Made by a program: the position numbers and the translations under genes. The notes under the pieces were generated by a model, which was not told the DNA's origin, ran no database searches, and saw only the letters and a program-made list of their open reading frames with translations. 20,847 nt of DNA from assembly GCA_036501345.1 (NCBI GenBank), contig DASYAN010000246.1, positions 1-20,847 of the forward strand, given 5' to 3'. Positions 6,372-15,630 of the stretch are shown here, in pieces (positions within the stretch are counted from its first letter, which is position 1; each line of letters opens with the position of its first letter). Source of the stretch: DASYAN01 sp036501345 (lineage in GTDB: Bacteria > Chloroflexota > Ktedonobacteria > Ktedonobacterales > Ktedonobacteraceae).

Positions 6372-7472
6372 ATGGTAGTACAGATAGCCAGAAGCGTGAG
6401 GATTTTTTATGCCTATGCTCACAAAGACGAGAGTCTCAGAGATAAGTTAGCAAAACATCTGAAGCGCTTAGATGGAAGTCATATTAGCACAGAATGGTAT
6501 GATCGTGAAATATTACCTGGGGCAGACTGGGCTACAGTACTACACAGAAATCTAAATAATGCAGATATTATTCTTTTACTGATAAGCGCTGATTTTATAG
6601 CGTCAGATTATTGTTATGGCATAGAGATGAAAATAGCTCTAGAACGCCATAACAAAGGGCATGCTCACGTAATCCCCATCATTCTTCGTCCGGTGCTTTG
6701 GGAGGACAAACCTATTAGTAAACTACAAGTCTTGCCGACAGGTGGGAAGCCTGTCACAAGTTGGCCTAGCCTCCCTCCTAACTATGACTATGACGAGGCA
6801 TTCGTTGACGTTGCGAAGGGCGTTCGGAAAGTAATTAACACATTTCTTAATATTTGGAAAGGTGATGATCTATACAATTTAGGTCATTACGAGGAGGCAT
6901 TGGATGCTTACCAGAAAGCTATTGATTTCAAAAACCAAAATCCCTCTTTGCTTGAGAAGACAGGTACTGCTCTTTTTCATTTAAAGCGCTATGAAGAGGC
7001 ATTGGCAGCTTACAATGATGCTATCTGTTTGGATACCCAGAATACTGAGTATCATTCAAATAAAGGGGATGCTCTTTTTAATATGGAGAGGTATGAGGAG
7101 GCATACATAGCTTATAAGGATGCTATTCACTTAGACTCTCATCGTACTCGTACTTGGCAAAACATGGGTAAAGCTCTCTTTAATTTGACAAGCTATGAAG
7201 ATGCGCTAGCAGCTTTTAAAGAAGCTATTCGTCTGGAGCCTCAGAATGCAGACCTTTACAAAGAGGTGGGTGATACTCTGGTTAGTCTCAAACGTCTAGA
7301 GGATGCTCTGACTGCCTATGAAGACGCTGTTCGTATTAAACCTGACTACGGCGATGCATTCTTGAGCATAAGTGGGATATTTGAATATCTAGCGATACAA
7401 GCATATAACAGGCTCAAGCAACGTGCAGATGAGGCCCATGAAAGAGCTAGGCAACTAGGCACGACAAAGTAG
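6372..7472 (+). CDS. TIR domain protein with five C-terminal TPRs
   Basis: This 366-residue protein has a TIR domain at about 8-155: strand RIFYAYAHKDE, WYDREILPGADW at 42-53, then ISADFIASDYCYGIE at 71-85. Glu85 sits where NAD-cleaving bacterial TIR domains have their catalytic Glu. A short linker leads to five TPRs of exactly 34 residues at about 159-328, with the usual YEEALxAYxxAIxLxP pattern, and a charged helix closes the protein. No signal peptide or TM segment is visible, so it is likely cytoplasmic. ATG 6372 is preferred over the TTG at 6366 because AGGAG (6359-6363) is 8 nt from the ATG but only 2 nt from the TTG. Such TIR-TPR proteins may be NAD-consuming effectors or signalling adaptors; the TPRs presumably recognise a partner protein. 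The next gene, in the same direction, encodes a membrane-anchored binding protein. Confidence 0.88.
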   Translation: MVVQIARSVRIFYAYAHKDESLRDKLAKHLKRLDGSHISTEWYDREILPGADWATVLHRNLNNADIILLLISADFIASDYCYGIEMKIALERHNKGHAHVIPIILRPVLWEDKPISKLQVLPTGGKPVTSWPSLPPNYDYDEAFVDVAKGVRKVINTFLNIWKGDDLYNLGHYEEALDAYQKAIDFKNQNPSLLEKTGTALFHLKRYEEALAAYNDAICLDTQNTEYHSNKGDALFNMERYEEAYIAYKDAIHLDSHRTRTWQNMGKALFNLTSYEDALAAFKEAIRLEPQNADLYKEVGDTLVSLKRLEDALTAYEDAVRIKPDYGDAFLSISGIFEYLAIQAYNRLKQRADEAHERARQLGTTK

Positions 7473-7572
7473 AAACTTCTCCGTCAGTGCAATAGATACG
7501 ACTCACTGAGCTTGGCAAGGCACCTGTGATCCAAGCTTACAGTACGCTGATTTTGCACTGACGGAAACTTCT
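7473..7572. mobile_element. 84-bp MITE-like inverted-repeat element with 8-bp target duplication
   Basis: CCGTCAGTGCAA (7481-7492) and TTGCACTGACGG (7553-7564) are perfect 12-bp terminal inverted repeats of an 84-bp unit. Inside is a second pair, AGCTTGG (7509-7515) and CCAAGCT (7531-7537), so the unit can fold into a long hairpin. Both sides carry AAACTTCT (7473-7480 and 7565-7572), as expected for an 8-bp target-site duplication. The left copy follows the TIR gene stop codon without a gap. The unit has no coding capacity. It could also act as a hairpin in the TIR gene 3' end. Confidence 0.6.
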
Positions 7573-7707
7573 TATGCCAAAGAATGACTGTAAAATTGAT
7601 TTTGCATCTTTTCTTCTTATTTTTTGTCTTAGTTGAGAAAGGAGAAATCAGTACTTTGTTAGTGGTGAATACTATCTTACTAACTCAACAAAGCTGATAG
7701 AAGACAG

Positions 7708-9639
7708 ATGAGCCAACGAGAATATCTCCACCGCTGCAACACATGTAAAGTTGAAATTGCAGCAGACGAACAATACTGTGATAGATGTAAGAACTCACTA
7801 GAACTTCCTCCCTTCCCAGTTAGGAAAATGTACATAACACTAGGCCCAGCCGATGTATCAAAAGAAAACATGATAAATACCCCTAAACCTCCAGAACTAA
7901 CTACACAAACTCCTCCTTTTTTCAAATTTTGGCATCAATTCCCTTTTAAATTTCGAAAGCCGCATAAAATTTCTAAAACGGTTATTTCTCTCTGTTTTCT
8001 TCTTGTTATTCTTGTCGTTAGTTTCATTATATATAGGATATTACCTTATCCTATAGTACCTCGATCTTCGTGCTCCACAATAGCTACACCTCTACCTCTT
8101 CCACCACTTCCTGCGGATGGAATTGGAGTTTATCCTGATCAGTGTGGAGAAAGTATAGGCCTGAGCGATGGAAGATATATCCTTGATGCCGGAGATCAAC
8201 GGCCTGGAATTGCGCTGAAGATGCAAGCAGCAAATCAGCTCCGAAATAGTGATATTGGTAGTGCAAAGGCATCATGGGAATCAGCACACGCTGAAGATAG
8301 CAGTGATGCAGAAACACTTATCTATTTAGAAGATCAGCGTGTTCTATCTTCTGGAACACCTTATGCCACTTTTGTCATAGGAGTCCCACTTCCTAATAGC
8401 CCTGTTGATGCCGCCAGCCGTGATCAGCTACAAGGCGCATACGTTGCACAAAAGGAGTATAACGACAATGCTGCACTCTCCGGAGGTTTGAGAGTTCGTC
8501 TCCTAATTGCCAAGTCGGGTAGCAATGATACCAATAGTATAACTATAGCCAAACAGATTGTAAAAGCTGCACAGCACGATAAAACGATTGTAGGAATTTT
8601 AGGGTGGACAAAAACGACAAGTTCTCTCGATGTCATACCCATTTTTACAAAGGCTCGTATTCCAATACTTTCCTCTACAGCACTTGGTGACAACCTAACT
8701 GGCATCTCAAAGTACTTTTTCCACACAACTCCACTCAATGAAAATGCAGCGCCAGTGCTTGCTAAATATGCTCAGAGCCAGTTACAACGAAAACAACGCC
8801 TGATTGTCTTGGAGGATCAGCAAGAACCATTCAGTCAGAACCTTGCACAGGACTTTACTACACAGTTTAATACTAATGGTTATCAGGTCTTTGATACGGA
8901 ACAATTTCATTCAGGAGGAAGTCCAAGCGAATTATCGGCCATCATGAAAAATGTATTGAAAAAGAAGCCTGATGTTATTTTTATGGCGGCATATAAAGCT
9001 AACATTTACCAAAATCTTCTCGCTCCCATCTATGAGCTTCCTCCATCTGATCCACTGAAGATCATTTCAGATAGTTCTATCTATCCTATTGTGGATAACT
9101 TGCAAAAAAGGCCGGGAGATGTCGCACGGTTTCACTTCGTTTCAACAGCTTTTCCTGATGAGTGGGAGGTTATAAAGCCATCAGCCAAGACTCCTCCCTT
9201 CTTCGACCAGCACTTACAGGGCAAGGACTTACCAGGCGAGTACTCACAGGCATTTCAATCAGCGAAACCACCGTCCAATCCCTACGGCTACACGCGTGCA
9301 GATGCACCTGTCATGCTTACTTACGATGGCTTAAACGTTCTCCTAAAAGGGATGCAAATTGCCGAACAAGGACAGAGTACAGCGAATATTACACCTGGTA
9401 CTATGAATATCACACCAGATGATTTACAACAAGCTCTTACAACGATTAGTGGTCCTCAAGCCTTTCAAGGAATTACGGGGCAAATCTCTTTTGATAGTAA
9501 TCATGATCCCACTGACAAGGAGCTTTTAGTGCTTCGTGGTACACCACAAGGGCTCCAAATCGAGGACCATGATTACCAGGGATGTTTTCTGGTTCAAGAC
9601 TTTCTTTCACAGAATTGCGATAATATTGGTGGAGTATAG
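7708..9639 (+). CDS. Membrane-anchored zinc-ribbon protein with LivK-type periplasmic binding domain
   Basis: This 643-residue protein begins with a zinc ribbon (C10, C13, C24, C27). A proline-rich linker follows, then one TM helix at about 90-111 with basic residues on the cytoplasmic side, then a Pro/Ser-rich spacer. From about 218 to the end is an extracytoplasmic domain of the type I periplasmic-binding fold (Peripla_BP_6/LivK): FVIGVPLP, QLQGAYVAQKEYN, ILGWTKTTSSLDVIPIFTKA, IPILSSTALGD, YFFHTTPLN, then KKPDVIFMAAYK and APVMLTYDG. Free LivK proteins have a signal peptide or lipobox and serve ABC importers. Here no permease gene is near and the anchor is an internal helix joined to a cytoplasmic zinc ribbon, so a ligand-sensing role is more likely than transport. 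The ribosome binding site is weak (GATAGAAGA). It may share signalling with the upstream TIR-TPR protein. Confidence 0.82.
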   Translation: MSQREYLHRCNTCKVEIAADEQYCDRCKNSLELPPFPVRKMYITLGPADVSKENMINTPKPPELTTQTPPFFKFWHQFPFKFRKPHKISKTVISLCFLLVILVVSFIIYRILPYPIVPRSSCSTIATPLPLPPLPADGIGVYPDQCGESIGLSDGRYILDAGDQRPGIALKMQAANQLRNSDIGSAKASWESAHAEDSSDAETLIYLEDQRVLSSGTPYATFVIGVPLPNSPVDAASRDQLQGAYVAQKEYNDNAALSGGLRVRLLIAKSGSNDTNSITIAKQIVKAAQHDKTIVGILGWTKTTSSLDVIPIFTKARIPILSSTALGDNLTGISKYFFHTTPLNENAAPVLAKYAQSQLQRKQRLIVLEDQQEPFSQNLAQDFTTQFNTNGYQVFDTEQFHSGGSPSELSAIMKNVLKKKPDVIFMAAYKANIYQNLLAPIYELPPSDPLKIISDSSIYPIVDNLQKRPGDVARFHFVSTAFPDEWEVIKPSAKTPPFFDQHLQGKDLPGEYSQAFQSAKPPSNPYGYTRADAPVMLTYDGLNVLLKGMQIAEQGQSTANITPGTMNITPDDLQQALTTISGPQAFQGITGQISFDSNHDPTDKELLVLRGTPQGLQIEDHDYQGCFLVQDFLSQNCDNIGGV

Positions 9640-9683
9640 CCACATGCGTACGTGACCTATATGGACGCAAGCACTAAAGTGTG

Positions 9684-10115
9684 TCAGGCTGGACGCTGTC
9701 TCAAGTGTTCAACCAACTCCCATTTATTGGCAAAACACCGATCCCCGCAAAATACGTTCCGCCGTTGAAACTCTTCTGGTGTTGTTTGACGGAGTCTGGC
9801 TTTCGCATGCACGCTGAGGTGAAAAAACCAGGGTTCGGATAGTGTATATTTTGGGTTCTGGACCCATGAAGGGCAAGGAACCATATAGGTATGACAAAAC
9901 CACTCTACAGCAGCAGCGCAAAATACCGCCCACTGGTGCTGGTACAGAGAATGTTCATCATATGCAGGAAGGGGATCGACAATTAATGCTTCTCGCTGAT
10001 CTTTTGCATAGGCATACCAATAATTCATAAAATTCCCAAGCGCCGTCCACGGGCGCTCACCAGCACAAATCTGTTGAAATGCAATATGCATGGTTTGTAA
10101 ATGTCCTTTTTTCAC
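9684..10115 (-). CDS. Conserved-looking tryptophan-rich hypothetical protein, 143 residues
   Basis: The frame starts with GTG at 10115-10113, preceded by AGGGGGG about 7 nt upstream, and lies 12 nt after the stop codon of the giant propeller-ATPase gene. It is therefore almost certainly the last gene of that operon. The protein has seven Trp in 143 residues, including PWTALGNFMNYWY near 22-34, WAVFCAAAVEWF near 62-73 and SEPWFF near 93-98, and ends with a basic segment containing RRNVFCGDRCFANKWE. There is no signal peptide, no continuous TM helix and no metal motif of a known kind. I do not recognise a domain. Its placement suggests a partner, antitoxin-like modulator or accessory of the large protein, but this is inference only. 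It converges with the binding-protein gene, leaving a 44-nt gap. Confidence 0.68.
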   Translation of the reverse strand: MKKGHLQTMHIAFQQICAGERPWTALGNFMNYWYAYAKDQREALIVDPLPAYDEHSLYQHQWAVFCAAAVEWFCHTYMVPCPSWVQNPKYTLSEPWFFHLSVHAKARLRQTTPEEFQRRNVFCGDRCFANKWELVEHLRQRPA

Positions 10116-10127
10116 GGATGTTCCCCC

Positions 10128-13100
10128 CTAATGCGCTTGCAGATTTTCCTCTTGCATCACCTTGCGCAATGGCTTAGCCTCACGCACCCAGCGCCGTGTA
10201 AGTCCAACTGATATTCTAAAGCGGCCACCTTCTGCAATTTCTTCGATGATATCTGCCCGAGCTAGTTTCTGCAAGGCCAGCCCTACGATTTTACGTTCAC
10301 AAGACATGCCGTAATCACGACAGATGCCCTCAATATCGGACGCAGAAAGGTGACGACCTTCCTCTCCTCCTTCTTGAGCCATAATCGATAGAACTGCGCG
10401 TTCTTCTGGAGAGGTCTGTTCCCAAATCCATTTGAAGTGAATGCTACCAGTCTCCATGACTTCGTTGTGCACGGTGTTGACGTCATTAACAGTAACATAA
10501 TTTTTATGGTGGTGATTACAATGCTCGATCAATGAGCGGCAGATCAGCTGAATGAGGTATGGCTGGTCCCCTGTCAAGAGACGAATCTTTTCAACTGCAA
10601 AAGGATCATATTCCAGATAGTCTTTCACAGGGCGGCTGATGAGCTGTTCAGCCGCATCATCACTTAGTTTGGAAAGTTGGCGGTGGCGAGCGATATTGAA
10701 GAAGACAGACCAGTATCCAGCTGTCAGTTGCTCAATGGTATGAGTGCCTGATAGGAGAAAATTGATTCCTCGTCGATGCTGCATCAGACTGCGCAGGTAT
10801 TCGAAGATACCCTGGCTAAGGACTTGCTCTTTTACCTTCTGTTCCAGAACTTCGAACTCGTCGATGAGCAGCACGAGTTTGCGATCTCCCAGTATATCTT
10901 CCGCGTCTTCTAGGAACACATCCAGCGTAAAAGTGGCATCTTTATCGAACTCCGCCTGGTCAGGTAACGTGATGATAATTCCACGCTTCTTCAGATGTCG
11001 ATGAATGTGACGAGCAATAATGTAAAGGAATTTGCTGGTGCTAAGGTCTATTGTTTCATGTTGCATATCAATATATATAGGAATGTGTGGTTGCAAGATA
11101 TTGGTATTGACTAACTGATAGAGCAGACTAGACTTACCTGAACGCCGCTGCCCATACAGCACTATAACAGTATTTGCCAAGGATTCTGCGAGGTTTTCTT
11201 TAAAAAAAACAAGTTGCTTCTTGCGTCCATAAAACATTGTGGGGTCCTGAATAGGTATACCTACCGAATAAGGGTTGGGGATGTGCTTAAATGCACGCTT
11301 GCTGGCCTTCATTTCCAGACGGTCTCCAAACTGTAAGAGCTTGTCTCGCCCTTCGGCATCATCATAAGTGATCTCAAAGGCCAGATGGACAGGATACGTA
11401 TGAGGCTTGATAGTGAACTCGACCTGGACTGGTTCATGGGTTGAAACTGTCTCAAAGACGCACATACTGGCCCCAATGATAGTAAAGGTTTCTTCTGACT
11501 TTAGCCTGATCCTAACGTTATCTGCTGGACTACGTCCATCATTGGACACACTTACTACTACGCCACTACGCTCTTCTTGTCGCACATGTTTCGTTTTAAG
11601 TTCAGCTTTGAGATTGGCCTTTCCTCGTAGGCGACTAAGTTCAGTTGTCACGATTGTACGCCAGCGTATAAGTAACGGCTTAAGGATACACCAGTCTGTG
11701 AAGTAATCCTGGTCTACAATTGACCAGAATTGCCCACGTTCTATATCGGCAAGGAGAGTGTCAATGTCAGCTGTGGCTTCCAAAAGACTGACAATGCGGT
11801 CTCCCAGCCCTTCGCGTTTCTGATACATTCTGAGGATAGCAGCAATTTCACCTAACCGTTGTAACACGCCTAGTGTACCTTCAAATTGAGCTTCTTTGAC
11901 TTCTTGCTGGTCATAGCAGGGTATATATTTGTAGCTGGCGATTTCTTCAGTAGTGCTCATACGATGCAAGCGATAGAACTCCGAATAGACCTGCCATATA
12001 ATCTCTCCCCAAGCAAGATCTCTGGTCGTATCCAGTATCTCTACAGTCTCTTTTAGCTTCTCTAGCATATTTTCAGCTGGCAAGAGGTAGAACAGGCCTG
12101 TAAAAGCACTACAGGTGTTTTGTACGAGTGGTTTTTTTGCACAATCTATGATAATTTCAAGCAGGGAAGGCAGAGTTCTTTGAGTTATAAGCAACCGCAA
12201 ACCTGTCAGAAGCCTATCGGTATGCGTATCTAGATAGATAGCAGCTGTGAGCGCCGATTCCTGGCATACCCAATCATCCTGGTCTTGAATAGTTGCAAGG
12301 AACAGTCGTGCCACTTGCTCAGGGTATGCGACCGCTAGTTGATCGAGTTGCCGCACGACAGCACGCTTGATCCGCCGGTTTACGTTACGTCTGAAGCGAT
12401 CGAGATACTCGAAGCCCACTTGAGAGTCTACTCTAGTGAGAGCAGATAGCTGGTCAATAAAGGTAAAGCGAACCTTTTCCTGCAGGTCTGTCGTAAGCTG
12501 ATCGAACAAGCGACGAGCCTGGCTAGGATTAGCCCGGTAGAGCGGGGCAATCTGTAATGCAAACGCTATTCTTACCTCGATCGAGGAGTTGTTGAAAAAC
12601 TGCTGGAAGAAAATAAAATCTTTATCTGTAAGCTCCGTATGATTGGCCCACTTAGTGATAGTAAATGCACGAAGATAAGGATCTGGCTGTTGTATCAGGT
12701 CATTTAGCACTTCCTTGACGGTATGCAGCCGTGTTAGTGCTTGCCAGCAGATATCCATATAATGCTGCAACTGTTGCTGATCAACCATTTGCAGCATATA
12801 CAGACGGTCTTCTGACCCAACTACAACTTCGACTATACCATCTTTATTGAGATCCGCAGCCCGAACTGCTCGGATACGATCATTAGCTTGATAGTGCCAA
12901 AGCAAATCACCAGATCCATTGAATACATAGACAAACCCGTTGCCAACACCAACAAGCAATTCCAACTGGCCATCCTGGTCTAAATCAATTACATCGATAT
13001 CCAGAACGCGATGACGCATAGAGTAGCGCCATTTTAAGCGGCCTTGACTGTTCAGAACATAGACATTGCGGTCTTCCGATCCAACGATAACTTCAATCTG

Positions 13101-14945
13101 ACCATCATTGTCGATATCGACAATATGGAGTGCTCGAACACGATCTCTGGTAGGGTATGACCAAAGAAGTTGGCCATTTCTGGTATAGGCATAAACCTTA
13201 TCATCAATGGCTCCAGCAACAATTTCCTCAATACCATCACCGTTTAAATCATAGCTGCAGACAACACGAATACCCTGAGGTGTATTAATTGAATTTGTAA
13301 GCTGGAGATGCTCTCCATAGATATGAATTTGTTTATCGATGGTCCCCAGAATGATCTCAGGATATGCTTGAGCTTTACTATGGGTGACATACACACTCTC
13401 AATTACTGCTTGCAGAGCAGACCGCCATTTGATGGCCTCTCCTGTCTTATCTAAGGCATAAGCATATCCATCGAGAGAAGCAGCTACAACCTCAACCATA
13501 CCATCACAATCAACATCTCCTAGCTGAACCGATCTGATACGGTCAGTAAGTGGGTATGACCAGAGAATGCGCCCCTGGAAATCCAGAGCCCGAATATCGC
13601 CAGTATCTGTGCCAATCAGAATTTGCAGGTCAGAATCGCCCACTTTCTCTCCAAGACAGATAGAACGGATGTAACCCACATCTTTCTGCCAGAGCTGTTG
13701 AATGCGTTGCTCTTTGAGCATCGACAGGATAGATAAAGCCTGCAGGTAGTCCTCATTATCAATGGCCTGTTTCGCCTGATCCATAGTTAGCGGCTGTGCT
13801 TGTACCAGCAAGTCACTTACGAGATCTTGGAGAAGAATGTGTTCTGTAGGGGAGAGATCTAACCAATCTGGTGAAGGAGAGCCAAGAGCCCGATAGCAAT
13901 CCAAGATTTTGTCCAATAAACCATTGATCAACTCTACTCGCAAGACATGGACAAGATCATCCTCAGCTCCAACAATAATTTCCTGGATGCCATCGCGGTT
14001 CAAATCAATCCCATAAACACTGAAAATACGTTTTCCAAGAAAGTGCTTCCAGATCAGTTTCCCCTGAGCGTTCAGAAAGTAAATATGCTCATCCTCAGAC
14101 CCGGCGATGACCTCGAGATATCCATCCTTGTTTAAGTCCACGATATTGATCGAGTGGATTCTATTTTCAGGGCGGAAGCACCACTTTTCTTGCCCATCGG
14201 GTGTTATAGCGTAGAGATCTTTAGCATCTGAAGCAAGCAGGATTTCAACCTCGCCATCGCTATCTAAATCTATTGCAAAAATGGTATGAACCTTGCTTCT
14301 GGTATGATGCTTCCATTTCAAGCACCCTTGACTATCCAATACATACAAATATCTATCACCTGAAGCTGCCAGAATTTCGACCTCGCCATCACCATCAATA
14401 TCGTAGGCAAAGACGGCACGCACCCAACCTTTGGTTTCATATTTCCACAGGAGTTCACCAGTGGTAGACGATAAAATATAGACAGACCAATCTTCCGACC
14501 CAATGATGATCTCATCTTTCCCATCATGATTGATGTCATAGGCGCGGATACTACGTACAACCTGTACAGTCGAATACTGCCATAAAAGATCTCCTACCTC
14601 ATTATATGCGTATATCTGACTTTTTCGTGACCCAGATACTACACGTGTCGCATCTTTTGCTTCTGTATTATTGATGCCCCTGACTATCCCTACCCATTCG
14701 TGGGGTTGTTCAACAACTTGCCATTTAGGATTGCCTTTATTGGTCAAGACCCGTACAAAGCCGTCTCGTGACCCGATGAGCACTTCAATATCACCATCGC
14801 CATCAATATCTGCAGCATGGACGCTTGTTACCCAATCTTTTGTTGGATGGAACCACAGTTCTGTTACAACTCCAATTCCAAGTCTCAGGGCTTCTCTGAG
14901 GTTTTGAACATCCGCCGTAGAAAACTGGGTGCTCATTCGGGTCAT
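10128..14945 (-). CDS. Giant double beta-propeller / helical-repeat / P-loop ATPase protein, 1605 residues
   Basis: Domains in order: a first set of seven FG-GAP/PQQ-like blades (about 20-345), most carrying a DxDxDG-type calcium loop such as DIDGDGDIEVLIGSRDG and a G.L.W strand; a helical linker (345-420); a second set of seven blades (425-720); a helical HEAT-like region (720-1100); a beta-sandwich-like segment (about 1125-1215); then an ATPase with NPYSVGIPIQDPTMFYGR, Walker A GQRRSGKSS (K1271) and Walker B LVLLIDEFE (D1362, E1363), plus a TGDQPYLIQ helix; and a C-terminal winged helix (about 1510-1590). There is no signal peptide or TM segment, so it is presumably cytoplasmic. The ATPase resembles STAND/Orc-like signalling NTPases of Chloroflexota and cyanobacteria. 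The propellers probably act as a scaffold or sensor. AAGGAGG lies 7 nt before the ATG. The gene follows the cupin gene by 22 nt and precedes the 143-residue gene by 12 nt. The exact function is unknown. Confidence 0.88.
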   Translation of the reverse strand: MTRMSTQFSTADVQNLREALRLGIGVVTELWFHPTKDWVTSVHAADIDGDGDIEVLIGSRDGFVRVLTNKGNPKWQVVEQPHEWVGIVRGINNTEAKDATRVVSGSRKSQIYAYNEVGDLLWQYSTVQVVRSIRAYDINHDGKDEIIIGSEDWSVYILSSTTGELLWKYETKGWVRAVFAYDIDGDGEVEILAASGDRYLYVLDSQGCLKWKHHTRSKVHTIFAIDLDSDGEVEILLASDAKDLYAITPDGQEKWCFRPENRIHSINIVDLNKDGYLEVIAGSEDEHIYFLNAQGKLIWKHFLGKRIFSVYGIDLNRDGIQEIIVGAEDDLVHVLRVELINGLLDKILDCYRALGSPSPDWLDLSPTEHILLQDLVSDLLVQAQPLTMDQAKQAIDNEDYLQALSILSMLKEQRIQQLWQKDVGYIRSICLGEKVGDSDLQILIGTDTGDIRALDFQGRILWSYPLTDRIRSVQLGDVDCDGMVEVVAASLDGYAYALDKTGEAIKWRSALQAVIESVYVTHSKAQAYPEIILGTIDKQIHIYGEHLQLTNSINTPQGIRVVCSYDLNGDGIEEIVAGAIDDKVYAYTRNGQLLWSYPTRDRVRALHIVDIDNDGQIEVIVGSEDRNVYVLNSQGRLKWRYSMRHRVLDIDVIDLDQDGQLELLVGVGNGFVYVFNGSGDLLWHYQANDRIRAVRAADLNKDGIVEVVVGSEDRLYMLQMVDQQQLQHYMDICWQALTRLHTVKEVLNDLIQQPDPYLRAFTITKWANHTELTDKDFIFFQQFFNNSSIEVRIAFALQIAPLYRANPSQARRLFDQLTTDLQEKVRFTFIDQLSALTRVDSQVGFEYLDRFRRNVNRRIKRAVVRQLDQLAVAYPEQVARLFLATIQDQDDWVCQESALTAAIYLDTHTDRLLTGLRLLITQRTLPSLLEIIIDCAKKPLVQNTCSAFTGLFYLLPAENMLEKLKETVEILDTTRDLAWGEIIWQVYSEFYRLHRMSTTEEIASYKYIPCYDQQEVKEAQFEGTLGVLQRLGEIAAILRMYQKREGLGDRIVSLLEATADIDTLLADIERGQFWSIVDQDYFTDWCILKPLLIRWRTIVTTELSRLRGKANLKAELKTKHVRQEERSGVVVSVSNDGRSPADNVRIRLKSEETFTIIGASMCVFETVSTHEPVQVEFTIKPHTYPVHLAFEITYDDAEGRDKLLQFGDRLEMKASKRAFKHIPNPYSVGIPIQDPTMFYGRKKQLVFFKENLAESLANTVIVLYGQRRSGKSSLLYQLVNTNILQPHIPIYIDMQHETIDLSTSKFLYIIARHIHRHLKKRGIIITLPDQAEFDKDATFTLDVFLEDAEDILGDRKLVLLIDEFEVLEQKVKEQVLSQGIFEYLRSLMQHRRGINFLLSGTHTIEQLTAGYWSVFFNIARHRQLSKLSDDAAEQLISRPVKDYLEYDPFAVEKIRLLTGDQPYLIQLICRSLIEHCNHHHKNYVTVNDVNTVHNEVMETGSIHFKWIWEQTSPEERAVLSIMAQEGGEEGRHLSASDIEGICRDYGMSCERKIVGLALQKLARADIIEEIAEGGRFRISVGLTRRWVREAKPLRKVMQEENLQAH

Positions 14946-14967
14946 GATAGTTCCTCCTTAATGCGAA

Positions 14968-15411
14968 TTACCCAACCTCCACGCTCTCGAGAGTTTCCTC
15001 TTCAGCGTAGTGAACATGAGCCGGGTCGCCATTTTCATATGTGGGAGTGTTTACAACTATTGCAAGTAGTCCCTCATCGCCAGCTCCCAACTTGTGCGTA
15101 ATTCCTTTGCGGACAAGACAACATTCCTTTGGATTAAGTTTATAGATCTCATGATCATACTCTATAATACCAGTTCCTTCGACGACATAGATGAAATGGT
15201 GTGCATTGGGATGTGTGTGCCGTGCGAAGGCTCGATTGGCTGGAACTGAGACAAGACGAGCTCCAATCTGATACTCTGTACTTGCAAAATCGAACAATGG
15301 AACCTCTAATGCTGTCTCATTGGGATCTCGTCCCTCAACCAGCTCACATTGCAGAAAAGGGTTACTTGGTCTGAGTTCTCTTAGACGACTGATTTCTAAT
15401 GGTGTGGACAT
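14968..15411 (-). CDS. Cupin-domain protein
   Basis: This 147-residue protein has a single conserved beta-barrel (cupin_2 type). Motif 1 reads ARHTHPNAHHFIYVVEGTG at about 63-81, giving metal ligands H65 and H67, with H71 or H72 and E78 nearby. Motif 2 is LVRKGITHKLGAGDEGLLAIVVN at about 99-121, giving H106. The usual Pro of motif 2 is replaced by Lys-Gly. Such small cupins bind a divalent metal and act as isomerases, dioxygenases or ligand sensors; the sequence does not tell which. The start ATG is preceded by GGAG. It is the first gene of the operon that continues with the giant propeller-ATPase (22-nt gap) and the tryptophan-rich protein, and it may supply a small-molecule signal or a metal-dependent step to that system. 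Confidence 0.85.
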   Translation of the reverse strand: MSTPLEISRLRELRPSNPFLQCELVEGRDPNETALEVPLFDFASTEYQIGARLVSVPANRAFARHTHPNAHHFIYVVEGTGIIEYDHEIYKLNPKECCLVRKGITHKLGAGDEGLLAIVVNTPTYENGDPAHVHYAEEETLESVEVG

Positions 15412-15630
15412 ACTAATTCTCCAATTTATATTTGTGGTTTGTAAGTTCCTGGTACACCCTGACAGAAAAGGATCTATATTTGGCCATTTAATCGAAGCTC
15501 TCTTTTACTTGCCATTCTACTTTAGACTCCCACTACCAGCACTCATCCATGTGCACCTCAATGTACAAGTACCTACTCCCACATTCATTAAGTTTAGCAT
15601 GGCAAACGGCTCCTGCAGTGCCTCAAGTGC

